Counted from the first letter of the stretch, positions 38,927 to 48,841 are shown. The stretch: DNA of 62,224 nt from Alteromonadaceae bacterium BrNp21-10 (GCA_030418115.1 JAUHQD010000020.1:1-62224), one strand, 5' to 3'. A program made the numbers and translations. The notes: generated by a model not told the origin, from the letters alone.

Positions 38927-41536
38927 ATGTCGCAAAGCTTACCTAGCGTTAAAAGACTGGCTGATTATCAGCAACCGGATTTCCAATTACATTCGGTTGA
39001 GTTGCATTTTGATCTACAGGAACAAGCTACCCAAGTGGTATCCACTATGGTGGTTGAAAAAATCAATTCTTTAGCCAACCATATGCGCTTGGATGGGACT
39101 GAGTTAGAATTACTTAGTGTGTGTATTGATGGGCAGGGAATTGAGAATTACCTGCAAGATGACGAAAGTTTAACCATAGAAGTGCCGCTGCAGCAATTTA
39201 CCTTAACCATAACTACCCGTATTCAGCCACACCTCAATAGCTCACTGGAAGGTCTATACCAAGCACAGGGCGCTTATTGCACCCAATGTGAGGCCGAAGG
39301 CTTCCGTAAGATCACTTATTTTCTAGACCGTCCCGATGTATTGACTGTGTACACCGTTACCATAGAAGCGGACAAACAGCAGTTTCCGTATTTACTCTCC
39401 AATGGCAATTTGCTTGATAGCGGCGAAACCGACAATGGCCGTCATTGGGTTAAATGGCATGACCCCCATAAAAAACCCTGTTATTTATTCGCTTTGGTGG
39501 CTGGTGATTTTGATTTACTCGAAGATACTTTCACAACGGCTAGTGGGCGACAAGTGGCGCTGCAGTTGTTTGTGGATAAAGGTAATGCCCACAAAGGTCA
39601 TCATGCTTTAGCATCATTGGTTAAGGCCATGGCATGGGACGAGCAAGTTTATGGATTAGAGTATGATCTTGATATCTATATGATTGTGGCTGTCGACTTT
39701 TTCAATATGGGAGCCATGGAAAACAAAGGCCTGAATGTTTTTAATAGTAAATACGTGTTAGCCGACAGTGCATCCGCCACTGATGAAGATTATTTCAATA
39801 TTGAATCGGTTATCGCTCATGAATATTTTCATAATTGGACCGGTAACCGAGTCACTTGTCGTGATTGGTTTCAGTTAAGCTTAAAAGAAGGGCTGACGGT
39901 ATTCCGTGATCAGCAGTTTAGCTCGGATATGGCTAGCGCTGCGATTAATCGCATTAAGAATGTCAAAGTCATTCGCAGTCAACAATTTGCTGAAGATGCC
40001 AGCCCGATGGCACATCCCATTCGCCCCGAAGCGGTAATAGAAATGAATAATTTCTATACGGTTACCGTGTACAACAAGGGCGCTGAAGTCATCAGCATGC
40101 TGCATAAATTGTTGGGTGTGGAAGGTTATAGAGCGGGCATAGACTTATACTTTACACGTCACGATGGTCAGGCAGTTACTTGCGATGATTTCGTTAATGC
40201 TATGGCGGATGCAAACGACCGTGATCTTAGCTTGTTTAAGCGCTGGTATAGTCAATCGGGTACACCTATTGTTGAATTGACCCAAAGCTTTGATGAGGTA
40301 AATCAACAACTTCACCTACATTTTAGCCAACATACGCCTGCAACTGCAGACCAGACAGAAAAACAACCTTTGCATATTCCCGTGGATATCGAATTATTGG
40401 GTGAGAATGGCGAGGCGTTAACCTGCTTTGAAAAAGGCGCAAGCACCCATGTGTTTAATTTAACCCAAGCTTGTGAGTCATTTGTTATCCCATTACCACA
40501 AGCACCCGTGGCTATATCGGTGTTGCGAGATTTCTCAGCGCCGGTAAAACTCAAGTTTGATCAGGAAGATCAGCAACTAACCCACATAATATTACATGCC
40601 AGCGATGATTTTAGTCGATGGGACGCCACTCAACAGTTATTAACTAAGTATATTATTGATGCAGTTAAGCAGGGTAGAAACACATTATTAGATGAGCATT
40701 TACATATCATTGAAGTCAGTTTCTCTTCTTTACTACAATCGAGCACGATTGATTTGGCGTTAATGGCGGAAATGTTAGTGGTGCCAGACTTTGAAAGTTT
40801 GGTACAGCTTATTGGTAACATACAAGTCGAACAGTTGTTGAATATTCGTCGTGGTGTAATAAAGCATCTGGCTACCACGCTGGAGTCTCTGTGGTTAGCG
40901 ATTTACAACAATAATCAGTGTGATAGCTATCATTATCAGCAACAGGATGTGGCCAAACGCCGTATTAAAAATATAGCTCTATTCTATTTGTTGGTTGCCA
41001 ATGGCAATCATGGAGATTTGGCCAAATTACAGTATCACAGTGCCGATAATATGACTGACACTTTAGGTGCGTTATATGCCTGTCAGAATAATCATCACTC
41101 GTTGTTTGATTCATTAATGTTAGATTTTGAACAACGCTGGCAACATGAACCATTAGTGATGGATAAATGGTTTGCTTTACATGCTGGGGCTGAGCGTGAA
41201 GATATTTTAAGTCGATTGGATTTATTGATGCAGCATCAGAACTTTAGTATTAAAAACCCTAATCGGGTTCGTGCCGTGGTGGGCACTTTTGCTTATTACA
41301 ATACCCAAGGCTTTCACCAACAAGATGGTAGTGGCTATGCATGGCTGACAACCAAGTTACAACAGTTGGATGGTATTAATTCGCAAATAGCGGCCCGTTT
41401 AGTCACGCCATTAACTCATTTCAAACATTTTGACGACCAGCGTCAAGATAACATGAAGCATCAACTGCTTCGTTTAACCGACACACCTAAGATTAGTAGC
41501 GACTTATATGAAAAAGTCAGTAAAAGCCTGAGTTAA
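38927..41536 (+). CDS. pepN: Aminopeptidase N PepN
   Basis: PepN is the major cytoplasmic M1 alanyl aminopeptidase. The substrate-anchoring GAMENKGLN and the zinc motif HEYFHNWTGNRVTCRDWFQ with the downstream Glu of LSLKEG are complete. The frame is open to 38900, but the ATG at 38927, with GAGGA just upstream, gives 869 residues (E. coli 870) and the normal N-terminus. DUF2835 follows after 9 bp. Confidence 0.97.
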   Translation: MSQSLPSVKRLADYQQPDFQLHSVELHFDLQEQATQVVSTMVVEKINSLANHMRLDGTELELLSVCIDGQGIENYLQDDESLTIEVPLQQFTLTITTRIQPHLNSSLEGLYQAQGAYCTQCEAEGFRKITYFLDRPDVLTVYTVTIEADKQQFPYLLSNGNLLDSGETDNGRHWVKWHDPHKKPCYLFALVAGDFDLLEDTFTTASGRQVALQLFVDKGNAHKGHHALASLVKAMAWDEQVYGLEYDLDIYMIVAVDFFNMGAMENKGLNVFNSKYVLADSASATDEDYFNIESVIAHEYFHNWTGNRVTCRDWFQLSLKEGLTVFRDQQFSSDMASAAINRIKNVKVIRSQQFAEDASPMAHPIRPEAVIEMNNFYTVTVYNKGAEVISMLHKLLGVEGYRAGIDLYFTRHDGQAVTCDDFVNAMADANDRDLSLFKRWYSQSGTPIVELTQSFDEVNQQLHLHFSQHTPATADQTEKQPLHIPVDIELLGENGEALTCFEKGASTHVFNLTQACESFVIPLPQAPVAISVLRDFSAPVKLKFDQEDQQLTHIILHASDDFSRWDATQQLLTKYIIDAVKQGRNTLLDEHLHIIEVSFSSLLQSSTIDLALMAEMLVVPDFESLVQLIGNIQVEQLLNIRRGVIKHLATTLESLWLAIYNNNQCDSYHYQQQDVAKRRIKNIALFYLLVANGNHGDLAKLQYHSADNMTDTLGALYACQNNHHSLFDSLMLDFEQRWQHEPLVMDKWFALHAGAEREDILSRLDLLMQHQNFSIKNPNRVRAVVGTFAYYNTQGFHQQDGSGYAWLTTKLQQLDGINSQIAARLVTPLTHFKHFDDQRQDNMKHQLLRLTDTPKISSDLYEKVSKSLS

Positions 41537-41545
41537 ATTACATTT

Positions 41546-41773
41546 ATGCAGAATATTTACTATTTTAGGATCCGTGAATCCTATGAATATTGTATTCATT
41601 TGTATACACCTGGGGTGAACTCGGTGGTGTTAGTGGCTGAAGATGGCCAACGGGTAAAATTACCTACGGTTAACCTACGGCCATTTGTCGAACAACGTGG
41701 TCTCCTCGGGCGCTTCAGGCTAGTTACAGATTGTAATAATAAGGTTAAATCGTTCGAAAGAGTGGTTACTTAA
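41546..41773 (+). CDS. DUF2835 family protein
   Basis: This 75-residue protein carries the DUF2835 pattern: a Tyr-rich N-terminal strand (YYFRIRESYEYCIHLY), then VLVAEDGQRVKLPTVNLRPFV and GLLGRFRLVTDCNNKVKSFERV. DUF2835 is a small conserved family of gammaproteobacteria with no known function. It directly follows pepN and is probably in the same transcript. Confidence 0.9.
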   Translation: MQNIYYFRIRESYEYCIHLYTPGVNSVVLVAEDGQRVKLPTVNLRPFVEQRGLLGRFRLVTDCNNKVKSFERVVT

Positions 41774-41838
41774 GGCCTATTTTTGTGCGAATTTTAAGCA
41801 GTTTTTGAGTCTGTATGCGGCGTATTTCCTCACATCTC

Positions 41839-41855
41839 AACTGGTACGATTAGTT
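41839..41855. promoter_or_regulatory. Putative FadR operator upstream of the DUF1302 cluster
   Basis: AACTGGTACGATTAGTT matches the FadR consensus (around AACTGGTCNGACCNGTT, from memory) at most positions, including the first seven. It ends 110 bp before the DUF1302 start. A possible promoter with -10 TGTAAT (41877-41882) and a weak -35 at 41854-41859 would put the operator centre near -42, a position where FadR can activate (as at fabA) or hinder polymerase. The match is by eye only. Confidence 0.55.
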
Positions 41856-41964
41856 CTTGCTAAAGCGTACGAATGATGTAATTATTTTGTTAATAAACAA
41901 AACGTGTGCAGTCTGCGTCATACCCTACAATTACTAGACGCGGATAAAGAGGAGATGATAAATA

Positions 41965-44034
41965 ATGAGCAATAAACCTCAGTCGTTTAGAAAAACACAC
42001 CTTGCATTGGGTGTAGCGGCAATTTTGGCAAACACCTTTTTACCAGCTAAAGCAGTTAGCTGGGACGAGGGCGATTGGTCGGTAAGCTTTGACTCTAATT
42101 TTTCACTGGGTACCAGTATTCGAGTGGAGGATCGTGACTGGAGTTTAATTGGCAACAGTAATCACCAGCAGTTTAATTGGAATGGTTACAACGCGACTAC
42201 TAATGTTGTTTATCCTTCAGCGGATATCTGGGCACAGGCAAATGGTAGTTATTCCAATAATGGTGATAACAGCGATTTGTTGTATGACCCGGGCAAAGCA
42301 TTCTCGACCTTATTTAAAGGCACTCATGAATTAGACATTCGTTATAAAAATATGGGTGTATTTATGCGTGGCCTGTATTTTTATGATTTTGCCATGATGG
42401 ATAGCAACCGTGATTGGGCCAATCCCGTTTCAGCCGCCAATCTTGGCATGACTGCATCATTTGATCCTTGTGACGACCCGCGCGCTAAATCCGAGTTATG
42501 TGCAGATGTGCGTTTATTAGATGCTTTTTTCTATACCGATTTTGAGCTCGGGGATATGCCGGTATCGCTTCGAATTGGTGATCAAGTGGTGAGTTGGGGG
42601 GAAAGTACCTTCATTCAACACGGCATTAACTCCATTAATCCAGTGGACGTTTCCCGTTCGTTAGCACCGGGAGCAGAGCTTAAAGAAGTATTCATTCCGG
42701 TAGGGATGGTTTATGGCTCTATTGGTATTACCGAGAATTTGGGCTTAGCGGCCTATTACCAATATAAATGGGAGCGTAGTCGCTTACCCCAAGCGGGCAG
42801 TTACTTTTCGTCCAACGATTTTGCAGGTGCGGGCGGACAGTCTAGCTTAGTGCAACTCGGGTTTACAGGTAACCCCGATATTGACTTAAACTTTCTGTTA
42901 GCCAACCTTAATGGTCTAGGTGATGCATTGCGTGCTGGAACCAATCCCGCACTCATTTCATCGGCCTATATGGCATTTCCGACTAAAGTAGCAATCCGTG
43001 GTTATGATGAAGCGGCTCACATTGATGCCAGCGACTCAGGTCAATATGGGGTAAAACTCTCTTATTACGCTGAATCCTTAAACGATACCGAATTTGGTTT
43101 GTATTTTTTAAATTATCACAGTCAACGCCCGCTTATATCGGGAGTTACCTCTAACTTTACTGACGCTGGCGTTGGTGCAGACATCGCCTATTTGGCTGCC
43201 AATCAGATCACTAAAGATAATGTAGTGTCATTGCAGGCATTTACTAAGGCTGAGTTTGGTTATCCAGAAGATATTAAATTAACCGGTTTCAGTTTTAATA
43301 CCTCAGTGGGCGAAACTGCGTTGGCGGGTGAAATTTCTTACCGTCAAGATGAGCCATTGCAAATTGATGATGTTGAATTGCTTTATCTCGGTATGCCACA
43401 ACAGCTAGCCAATGCTGGTCTAAGACCGGATTTAGATGGCGTATCGCAACTGAATGATTATTTCGGTTATGTTGTCGGCCCAGGACAAACTGCGCAGGGG
43501 TACGTGCTCTCTGACACCGTACAGGCACAGGTTACCGCTACTCATTTATTTGGCCCTATATTAGGTACCGATAATTTAGTGTTGTTAGGGGAGGTGGGCT
43601 ACATCAAAATAAATGATATGCCTGACCAAGACGTGTTGAGATTAAATGGTCCAGGAACCGGCCGAAGTGGTCCTCTTGCATCAAATTCACCAGGGTTGCA
43701 CATTGGTTTGTCCAATGGTCCTGAAACTAATCCTTTCCCTACGGATGATGCTTGGGGTTATCGGGTATTAGCTAAAGCCGATTTTAATAACGTTTTTGCG
43801 GGCATTAATATGTCAGTTAGAACCGTGTTTTCCCACGACGTGGATGGCATTACACCTGATCCCTTGTTTTTATTTACGGAAGATAAAAAGTCTATGAGTA
43901 TATCTGTGGATTTTGATTATTTAAGTAAATTATCGGCAAGTGTTGGCTATAACGCCTATTGGGGCGGGGTAGGTACTACTAATGCACTGTCTGACCGCGA
44001 CTTCGTATCTTTTAACGTTAAGTATTCAATCTAG
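41965..44034 (+). CDS. DUF1302 outer-membrane protein
   Basis: This 689-residue protein has a long signal peptide (cleavage near residue 30, PAKA-V) and a beta-strand-rich mature part rich in Tyr, Trp and Gly. It opens with WSVSFDSNFSLGTSIRVEDRDWSLIGN, a DUF1302 hallmark, and ends in an aromatic-rich strand (VSFNVKYSI) as outer-membrane barrels do. I infer a porin-like or transport barrel. It heads a four-gene cluster with DUF1329, a YCF48-like propeller and an RND permease. GAGGAG precedes the ATG. Confidence 0.85.
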   Translation: MSNKPQSFRKTHLALGVAAILANTFLPAKAVSWDEGDWSVSFDSNFSLGTSIRVEDRDWSLIGNSNHQQFNWNGYNATTNVVYPSADIWAQANGSYSNNGDNSDLLYDPGKAFSTLFKGTHELDIRYKNMGVFMRGLYFYDFAMMDSNRDWANPVSAANLGMTASFDPCDDPRAKSELCADVRLLDAFFYTDFELGDMPVSLRIGDQVVSWGESTFIQHGINSINPVDVSRSLAPGAELKEVFIPVGMVYGSIGITENLGLAAYYQYKWERSRLPQAGSYFSSNDFAGAGGQSSLVQLGFTGNPDIDLNFLLANLNGLGDALRAGTNPALISSAYMAFPTKVAIRGYDEAAHIDASDSGQYGVKLSYYAESLNDTEFGLYFLNYHSQRPLISGVTSNFTDAGVGADIAYLAANQITKDNVVSLQAFTKAEFGYPEDIKLTGFSFNTSVGETALAGEISYRQDEPLQIDDVELLYLGMPQQLANAGLRPDLDGVSQLNDYFGYVVGPGQTAQGYVLSDTVQAQVTATHLFGPILGTDNLVLLGEVGYIKINDMPDQDVLRLNGPGTGRSGPLASNSPGLHIGLSNGPETNPFPTDDAWGYRVLAKADFNNVFAGINMSVRTVFSHDVDGITPDPLFLFTEDKKSMSISVDFDYLSKLSASVGYNAYWGGVGTTNALSDRDFVSFNVKYSI

Positions 44035-44046
44035 GGAGACATGATA

Positions 44047-45414
44047 ATGATGAAGAAAATAGCCCTGGTTTCAACAGCCATAACATTTGCATTGAGCGCC
44101 AGCTGCGTACAAGCCAAAGTAAGTGAAGCCGAAGCTGCAAAGTTAGGTAACGAATTAACCCCAGTGGGTGGTGTAAAAGCCGCTAATGCCGATGGTAGTA
44201 TTCCTGAATGGAAAGGCGGTATCACCACCGTTCCAGCAGGTTATAAAGCAGGTGATCATCACCCCAATCCGTTTCCTGATGATAAACCTTTGTTTGAAAT
44301 CACGTCAGCAAATTATAAAGAATATGCTGAATTTTTAACTGACGGGCAAATGAAGTTATTTGAGACCTATCCCGATAGTTTCAAAATGCCCATTTATCAA
44401 ACAAGGCGTTCAGCATCGTTACCTGAATACGCTTACGCTGCGACCAAAAAAAATGCGGTGTCTGCTGAATTAGTCGAAAGTGGCAACGGTGTGCGTAATT
44501 CTTCAGTAAGTGTACCGTTTCCCATTCCTAAAAATGGCCTAGAGGCTATTTGGAATCATATTTTACGTTATCGTGGCCCTGCCATTCAGCGCTTTGGTGG
44601 TCAAGCTGCACCCACAGCATCAGGTAGCTATAACATAATCGGTTTTGATGATGTGTTAATGATGAAATATGCTGAAGAAGGCGCCACGCCTGAACAGCTT
44701 ATGCAAGATAATATGGTATTAAAGTTTAAACAAAAGGTCACAGAACCTGCACGTTTAGCCGGTACCGCCTTGTTAGTGCATGAAACCATGGACCAAGTAA
44801 AGCAACCCCGTATGGCTTGGACCTATAATACAGGTCAACGACGTGTCCGTCGTGCACCAAATGTAGCATACGATGCGCCAGGAACTGCTTCTGATGGCTT
44901 ACGTACCAGTGATGATTTTGATATGTTCAATGGTGCACCAGATCGTTATAACTGGACCTTAAAAGGTAAGCGCGAACTTTATATTGCTTACAATAACTAT
45001 AATTTGCATAGTGACCAAATTAGTTATGAGGATATTTTAAAACCTGGTCATATTGAGCCCAGTTATACGCGCTTTGAGAAACATCGGGTGTGGGTAGTTG
45101 AAGCAGATTTGAAAGAGGGTCTTCGTCACGTTTATCAAAAACGGGTGTTCTACATTGACGAAGATAGCTGGCAGATTCAGGTAGCCGATGTTTACGATAG
45201 TCGAAATGAGTTATATCGTGTTGCTGTCGCCTATGGCATTAATTACTACGAGGTTCCAACACATTGGTCTACACTCGAAGTTTATCATGATCTTAATTCA
45301 CGCCGATATTTAGCCTTGGGGTTAGATAATGAAGCGCAGATGTATGACTTTTCGATCAAACTGGACGATAAGGAATTTACCCCTCAAGCGTTAAGGCGAG
45401 AAGGATTAAGGTAG
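44047..45414 (+). CDS. DUF1329 periplasmic lipid-carrier-like protein
   Basis: This protein of about 455 residues has a signal peptide (SCVQA-K near residue 24) and the DUF1329 signature AAKLGNELTPVGGVKAANADGSIPEWKGG. DUF1329 proteins have a LolA/LolB-like fold, which in Lol proteins holds acyl chains. A periplasmic carrier between permease and outer-membrane barrel is therefore plausible, but unproven. ATG codons at 44041, 44047 and 44050 are all in frame. I chose 44047 because GGGAG lies 8 bases before it. It starts 6-12 bp after the DUF1302 stop. Confidence 0.86.
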   Translation: MMKKIALVSTAITFALSASCVQAKVSEAEAAKLGNELTPVGGVKAANADGSIPEWKGGITTVPAGYKAGDHHPNPFPDDKPLFEITSANYKEYAEFLTDGQMKLFETYPDSFKMPIYQTRRSASLPEYAYAATKKNAVSAELVESGNGVRNSSVSVPFPIPKNGLEAIWNHILRYRGPAIQRFGGQAAPTASGSYNIIGFDDVLMMKYAEEGATPEQLMQDNMVLKFKQKVTEPARLAGTALLVHETMDQVKQPRMAWTYNTGQRRVRRAPNVAYDAPGTASDGLRTSDDFDMFNGAPDRYNWTLKGKRELYIAYNNYNLHSDQISYEDILKPGHIEPSYTRFEKHRVWVVEADLKEGLRHVYQKRVFYIDEDSWQIQVADVYDSRNELYRVAVAYGINYYEVPTHWSTLEVYHDLNSRRYLALGLDNEAQMYDFSIKLDDKEFTPQALRREGLR

Positions 45415-45430
45415 CCGTATTTTTGTTATC

Positions 45431-45460
45431 AAACGGTTGGCTTAGCCAGCCGTTTTACTT
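45431..45460 (+). terminator. Hairpin between DUF1329 and the YCF48-like gene
   Basis: AACGG-t-TGGC-TTA-GCCA-g-CCGTT forms a compact stem-loop followed by TTACTTTTT. It may partly terminate transcription after DUF1329, so that the downstream propeller and permease genes are made in lower amounts, as is common between porin and transporter genes. Confidence 0.65.
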
Positions 45461-45484
45461 TTTACAGATGGATAGTAATTGAGA

Positions 45485-46486
45485 ATGATTAAATTACGTA
45501 ATCGATGGACCATTCTGCTAAGTGTATTGGTATTTTTTTCAGTCAGTGTTATGGCTAACAATACTGAAGCGTTTATGGCGCCCTTAGTTAGTCAGTCACT
45601 GTTATTAGATATTGAAAAGAAGCCAAATAACAGTTTAGTCGCGGTCGGTGAAAGGGGGCATATTCTGTTATCGACCGATGGTAAACAATGGCAGCAAACT
45701 CCAGTGCCGACTCAAGCAACATTAACCGCAGTTAATTTTATTGATAATGATCATGGTTGGGTTGTGGGCCACGATGCCACTATTTTAGCCACCGTTGATG
45801 GTGGGCAGTCATGGCAGATACAACAACAATTACCCGAATTGCAAAAACCGCTGATGGCTGTGCGTTTTTTTGATTTACAGCATGGCATTGCCGTGGGTTC
45901 CTATGGCTTGTTTTTTCGTACACGAGATGGTGGCTTAAATTGGCAAAAAGAATTGCATGCCGAGATATTGCTTGAAGATGATCAACTTTATCTCGATGAC
46001 TTAAAGCAGGAAGATCAATCCCTGTACTTAGACGAACTTAGTTCAATATTACCGCACTTTAATAGTCTATCGACATTAGTTAATGGTCAGTTGTATTTAG
46101 TCGGTGAGGCAGGTCTTGTCGCTGTGTCTGATAACTTAGGTATCAGCTGGCAACGCCAGGAGTTAGATTATTACGGTTCATTCTTTAGTGTTAATCAAAC
46201 CGATGATGTTGTTGTGGCGGCCGGATTGCGCGGCAGTGTCTATATGTTAGTTGATGCACGATGGCAAAAAATCCCTGTAGCCAATAAATCGTCAATTAAC
46301 AGTGTGATTAACCTCGGTCAGCAGTTATTGTTGGTCGCCAATAACGGCGTATATTTCACCTTGTCTTCAAATTTAAACATTGATACTAAACAAACGGATG
46401 AAGGTCAGGCAATACTTGATGCGGCAGTAATGTCCGACCAAATCGTCACAGTAACCGTTGACGGCATTGGTTATTTGCAAAGGTAA
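45485..46486 (+). CDS. YCF48-like beta-propeller exported protein
   Basis: This protein of about 333 residues has a signal peptide (SVMA-N near residue 23) and repeated propeller motifs with W/T-DGG patterns: LSTDGKQWQQ, VDGGQSWQIQQ, RDGGLNWQKE and SDNLGISWQRQ. These match the BNR/YCF48 (photosystem II stability factor-like) family. In this cluster it probably scaffolds or stabilises the permease. A TTG at 45479 is an alternative start; I chose the ATG at 45485. The RND permease follows after 9 bp. Confidence 0.82.
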   Translation: MIKLRNRWTILLSVLVFFSVSVMANNTEAFMAPLVSQSLLLDIEKKPNNSLVAVGERGHILLSTDGKQWQQTPVPTQATLTAVNFIDNDHGWVVGHDATILATVDGGQSWQIQQQLPELQKPLMAVRFFDLQHGIAVGSYGLFFRTRDGGLNWQKELHAEILLEDDQLYLDDLKQEDQSLYLDELSSILPHFNSLSTLVNGQLYLVGEAGLVAVSDNLGISWQRQELDYYGSFFSVNQTDDVVVAAGLRGSVYMLVDARWQKIPVANKSSINSVINLGQQLLLVANNGVYFTLSSNLNIDTKQTDEGQAILDAAVMSDQIVTVTVDGIGYLQR

Positions 46487-46495
46487 TGTAGAAGA

Positions 46496-48841
46496 ATGAA
46501 TCCAGCTAAGAAGTACATTGGTTTATTTGAGCAGTTAATTTTTAAGAATAGAATTGCTGTTATTGCGGTGTTCAGTTTAGTTACCTTGTTTTTAGGGTAT
46601 AAAGCCACCCAGCTTAATTTAGATGCGTCATTTACCAAAAATATTCCGCTCAATCACACTTATATGCAAAATTATATTAAGCATCAAAAGGATTTTGGTG
46701 GTGCTAATAGTATTTTAGTGTCGGTGTGTGATCGCCATGACGATATGTTCGATGAATACTTTTTTGAGCAACTTAAAAAAGTGCATGATCAATTGTTTTT
46801 TGTGCCAGGCATCGATCGCTCGCAAGTTAAATCACTATTTTCACCTTCAACACGCTTTACTGAAGTGGTCGAAGAAGGATTTGCTGGTGGGCCAGTTATT
46901 CCTGCCGATTTCGACGCCTCGCAACCAGCGGCTTTAAAAACAGTTCAACAGAATATTAATAAAGCGGGAATAGTCGGGCGCATGGTGTCCGATGATTTCC
47001 ACTGTGCCATGATCAGTGCGCGGTTATTGGAAATTAATCCTAATACCGGTGAAAAACTTAATACCATTGCCTTTGCAAATAAACTTGAAGAGCAAATCCG
47101 TGGAGAGTTTGAAAACGACAAGTTAAGTGTGCATATCATTGGTTTTGCGAAAATGGTCGGTGACGTTGCCAATGGTGCCAAGGGTGTACTGTTATTCTTT
47201 GCTATTGCTATCGGCATTACTACGGTCATGGTCTACTTGTTCAGCAAAAGTGCACAAAAGACAATATTGACCCTTATCTGTTCAATGGTATCCGTAATTT
47301 GGCAAATGGGCCTATTAACTGTTTTTGGTTTTGGCCTTGATCCTATGTCGATTTTGGTGCCTTTCTTGGTCTTTGCTATTGGTGTCAGCCATGGCGTGCA
47401 AATGATCAACGCCATTGGCAAAGAAGTCCGGCGTGGTGTGGATGTTACCAAAGCCGCACAATTTGCCTTTGTTAGCCTAGTTGTTCCAGGCGGTATTGCA
47501 TTATTGTCGGATACGGTAGGTTTTTTAACCTTACTGGTTATTGATATCGGTATTATTCGTGAACTCGCTATTACTGCAAGTATGGGGGTTGCTGTAATAA
47601 TCCTAACTAACCTCATTTTACTACCGGTGCTTATTTCTTTTATTAAGCTTGATCAACGCTATCTGGATAAGTTTGATCCGCAACAGAACAATGCAGACAA
47701 ATATTGGCGTTGGTTTGCCAAAGCGGCATCCCCAAAGCCGGCCATGATAATCGGTATCATTACAAGTCTACTTTTTGCCGGCGGCTTATATTTAGCTGGC
47801 AAAATGAAAATAGGCGATCTAGAGGCTGGTGCCGCATCGTTGCATTCCTATTCTCGTTACAATCAAGATACCTTTTTGATTACGGATAAATTTGCCATTA
47901 CGGTGGATTATCTATCGGTGCTGGTAGAAACCAATCCCGGTTCTTGTTCTTCACATACCATCATGAAAGCCATTGATGATTTTCAGTGGAAAATGGCCAA
48001 TGTAGAAGGCGTTCAATCTACTGTCAGTCTCGCGTCTATGACGAAAGTGGTGAATGCGGGTTATAACGAAGGTAATCCTAAATGGCGGGTATTACCTCGT
48101 AATCAGCAAACGATGGCGCAGGCGTTATCTAGAATACCGACCACTAGTGGATTATTGAATGGCGACTGTTCGGTGATGCCGGTGATATTGTTTATGGAAG
48201 ATCACAAAGCCGAAACCATTGAGCGGGTGGTCGCTGCTGTTAAGCAGTACCGACAAGAATACACTACTGATGATTTAACCTTTTTGTTGGCATCCGGCCC
48301 TGTTGGGGTCATGGCTGCTACGAATGAAGCTGTGAGTACCGCTCAGGGGCCAATGATGTGGTACGTATTTGGTGCTGTTATTATTTTATGCTTACTGAGT
48401 TTTAAATCTATACGGGCGACTTTATCGGTAGTCATTCCTTTATATGTGGTGTCGGTGTTGGCCCAAGGGCTAATGACATACTTGAATATTGGTTTAACCG
48501 TATCAACTTTACCTGTTATCGCTTTAGGCGTGGGGATCGGCGTGGACTATGGTATTTATATTCTGTCTACTATGAGTGAAAAACTGAAATTCGGTATGCC
48601 AATTCAGCAGGCTTATTTTGAAGCGTTGCAAGAGCGTGGCAGCGCAGTATTGTTTACTGGCATTACCTTAGCCGTAGGCGTTAGCACATGGGTATTCTCG
48701 GCGCTTAAATTCCAGATGGATATGGGAATTCTGTTGACCTTTATGTTTGTGGTAAATATGTTGGGGGCGATTATTGTGTTACCGGCTATTGCGGCGTTCT
48801 TTTGGCGCAAAAAAGCTCCGTCTCCGTCTAGCCCCGATTAA
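46496..48841 (+). CDS. RND/MMPL-family transporter permease
   Basis: This 781-residue inner-membrane protein has the RND layout: TM1 near residue 25, a periplasmic loop to about 230, a block of five TMs, a second loop, then a second block from about 620. Each TM block has a G/D-rich segment (FAIGVSHGVQMIN and GVGIGVDYGIYILS) typical of the MMPL/HpnN type that moves lipids or hydrophobic molecules. It is shorter than multidrug RND pumps (about 1030 residues). It ends the DUF1302-DUF1329-YCF48-MMPL cluster and is likely the energised component. Confidence 0.9.
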   Translation: MNPAKKYIGLFEQLIFKNRIAVIAVFSLVTLFLGYKATQLNLDASFTKNIPLNHTYMQNYIKHQKDFGGANSILVSVCDRHDDMFDEYFFEQLKKVHDQLFFVPGIDRSQVKSLFSPSTRFTEVVEEGFAGGPVIPADFDASQPAALKTVQQNINKAGIVGRMVSDDFHCAMISARLLEINPNTGEKLNTIAFANKLEEQIRGEFENDKLSVHIIGFAKMVGDVANGAKGVLLFFAIAIGITTVMVYLFSKSAQKTILTLICSMVSVIWQMGLLTVFGFGLDPMSILVPFLVFAIGVSHGVQMINAIGKEVRRGVDVTKAAQFAFVSLVVPGGIALLSDTVGFLTLLVIDIGIIRELAITASMGVAVIILTNLILLPVLISFIKLDQRYLDKFDPQQNNADKYWRWFAKAASPKPAMIIGIITSLLFAGGLYLAGKMKIGDLEAGAASLHSYSRYNQDTFLITDKFAITVDYLSVLVETNPGSCSSHTIMKAIDDFQWKMANVEGVQSTVSLASMTKVVNAGYNEGNPKWRVLPRNQQTMAQALSRIPTTSGLLNGDCSVMPVILFMEDHKAETIERVVAAVKQYRQEYTTDDLTFLLASGPVGVMAATNEAVSTAQGPMMWYVFGAVIILCLLSFKSIRATLSVVIPLYVVSVLAQGLMTYLNIGLTVSTLPVIALGVGIGVDYGIYILSTMSEKLKFGMPIQQAYFEALQERGSAVLFTGITLAVGVSTWVFSALKFQMDMGILLTFMFVVNMLGAIIVLPAIAAFFWRKKAPSPSSPD

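Noticed and set aside
47233-47616. 127-codon antisense open frame within the MMPL gene
   Set aside because: It lies wholly inside a well-supported gene on the other strand and its translation resembles no family; a shadow frame.
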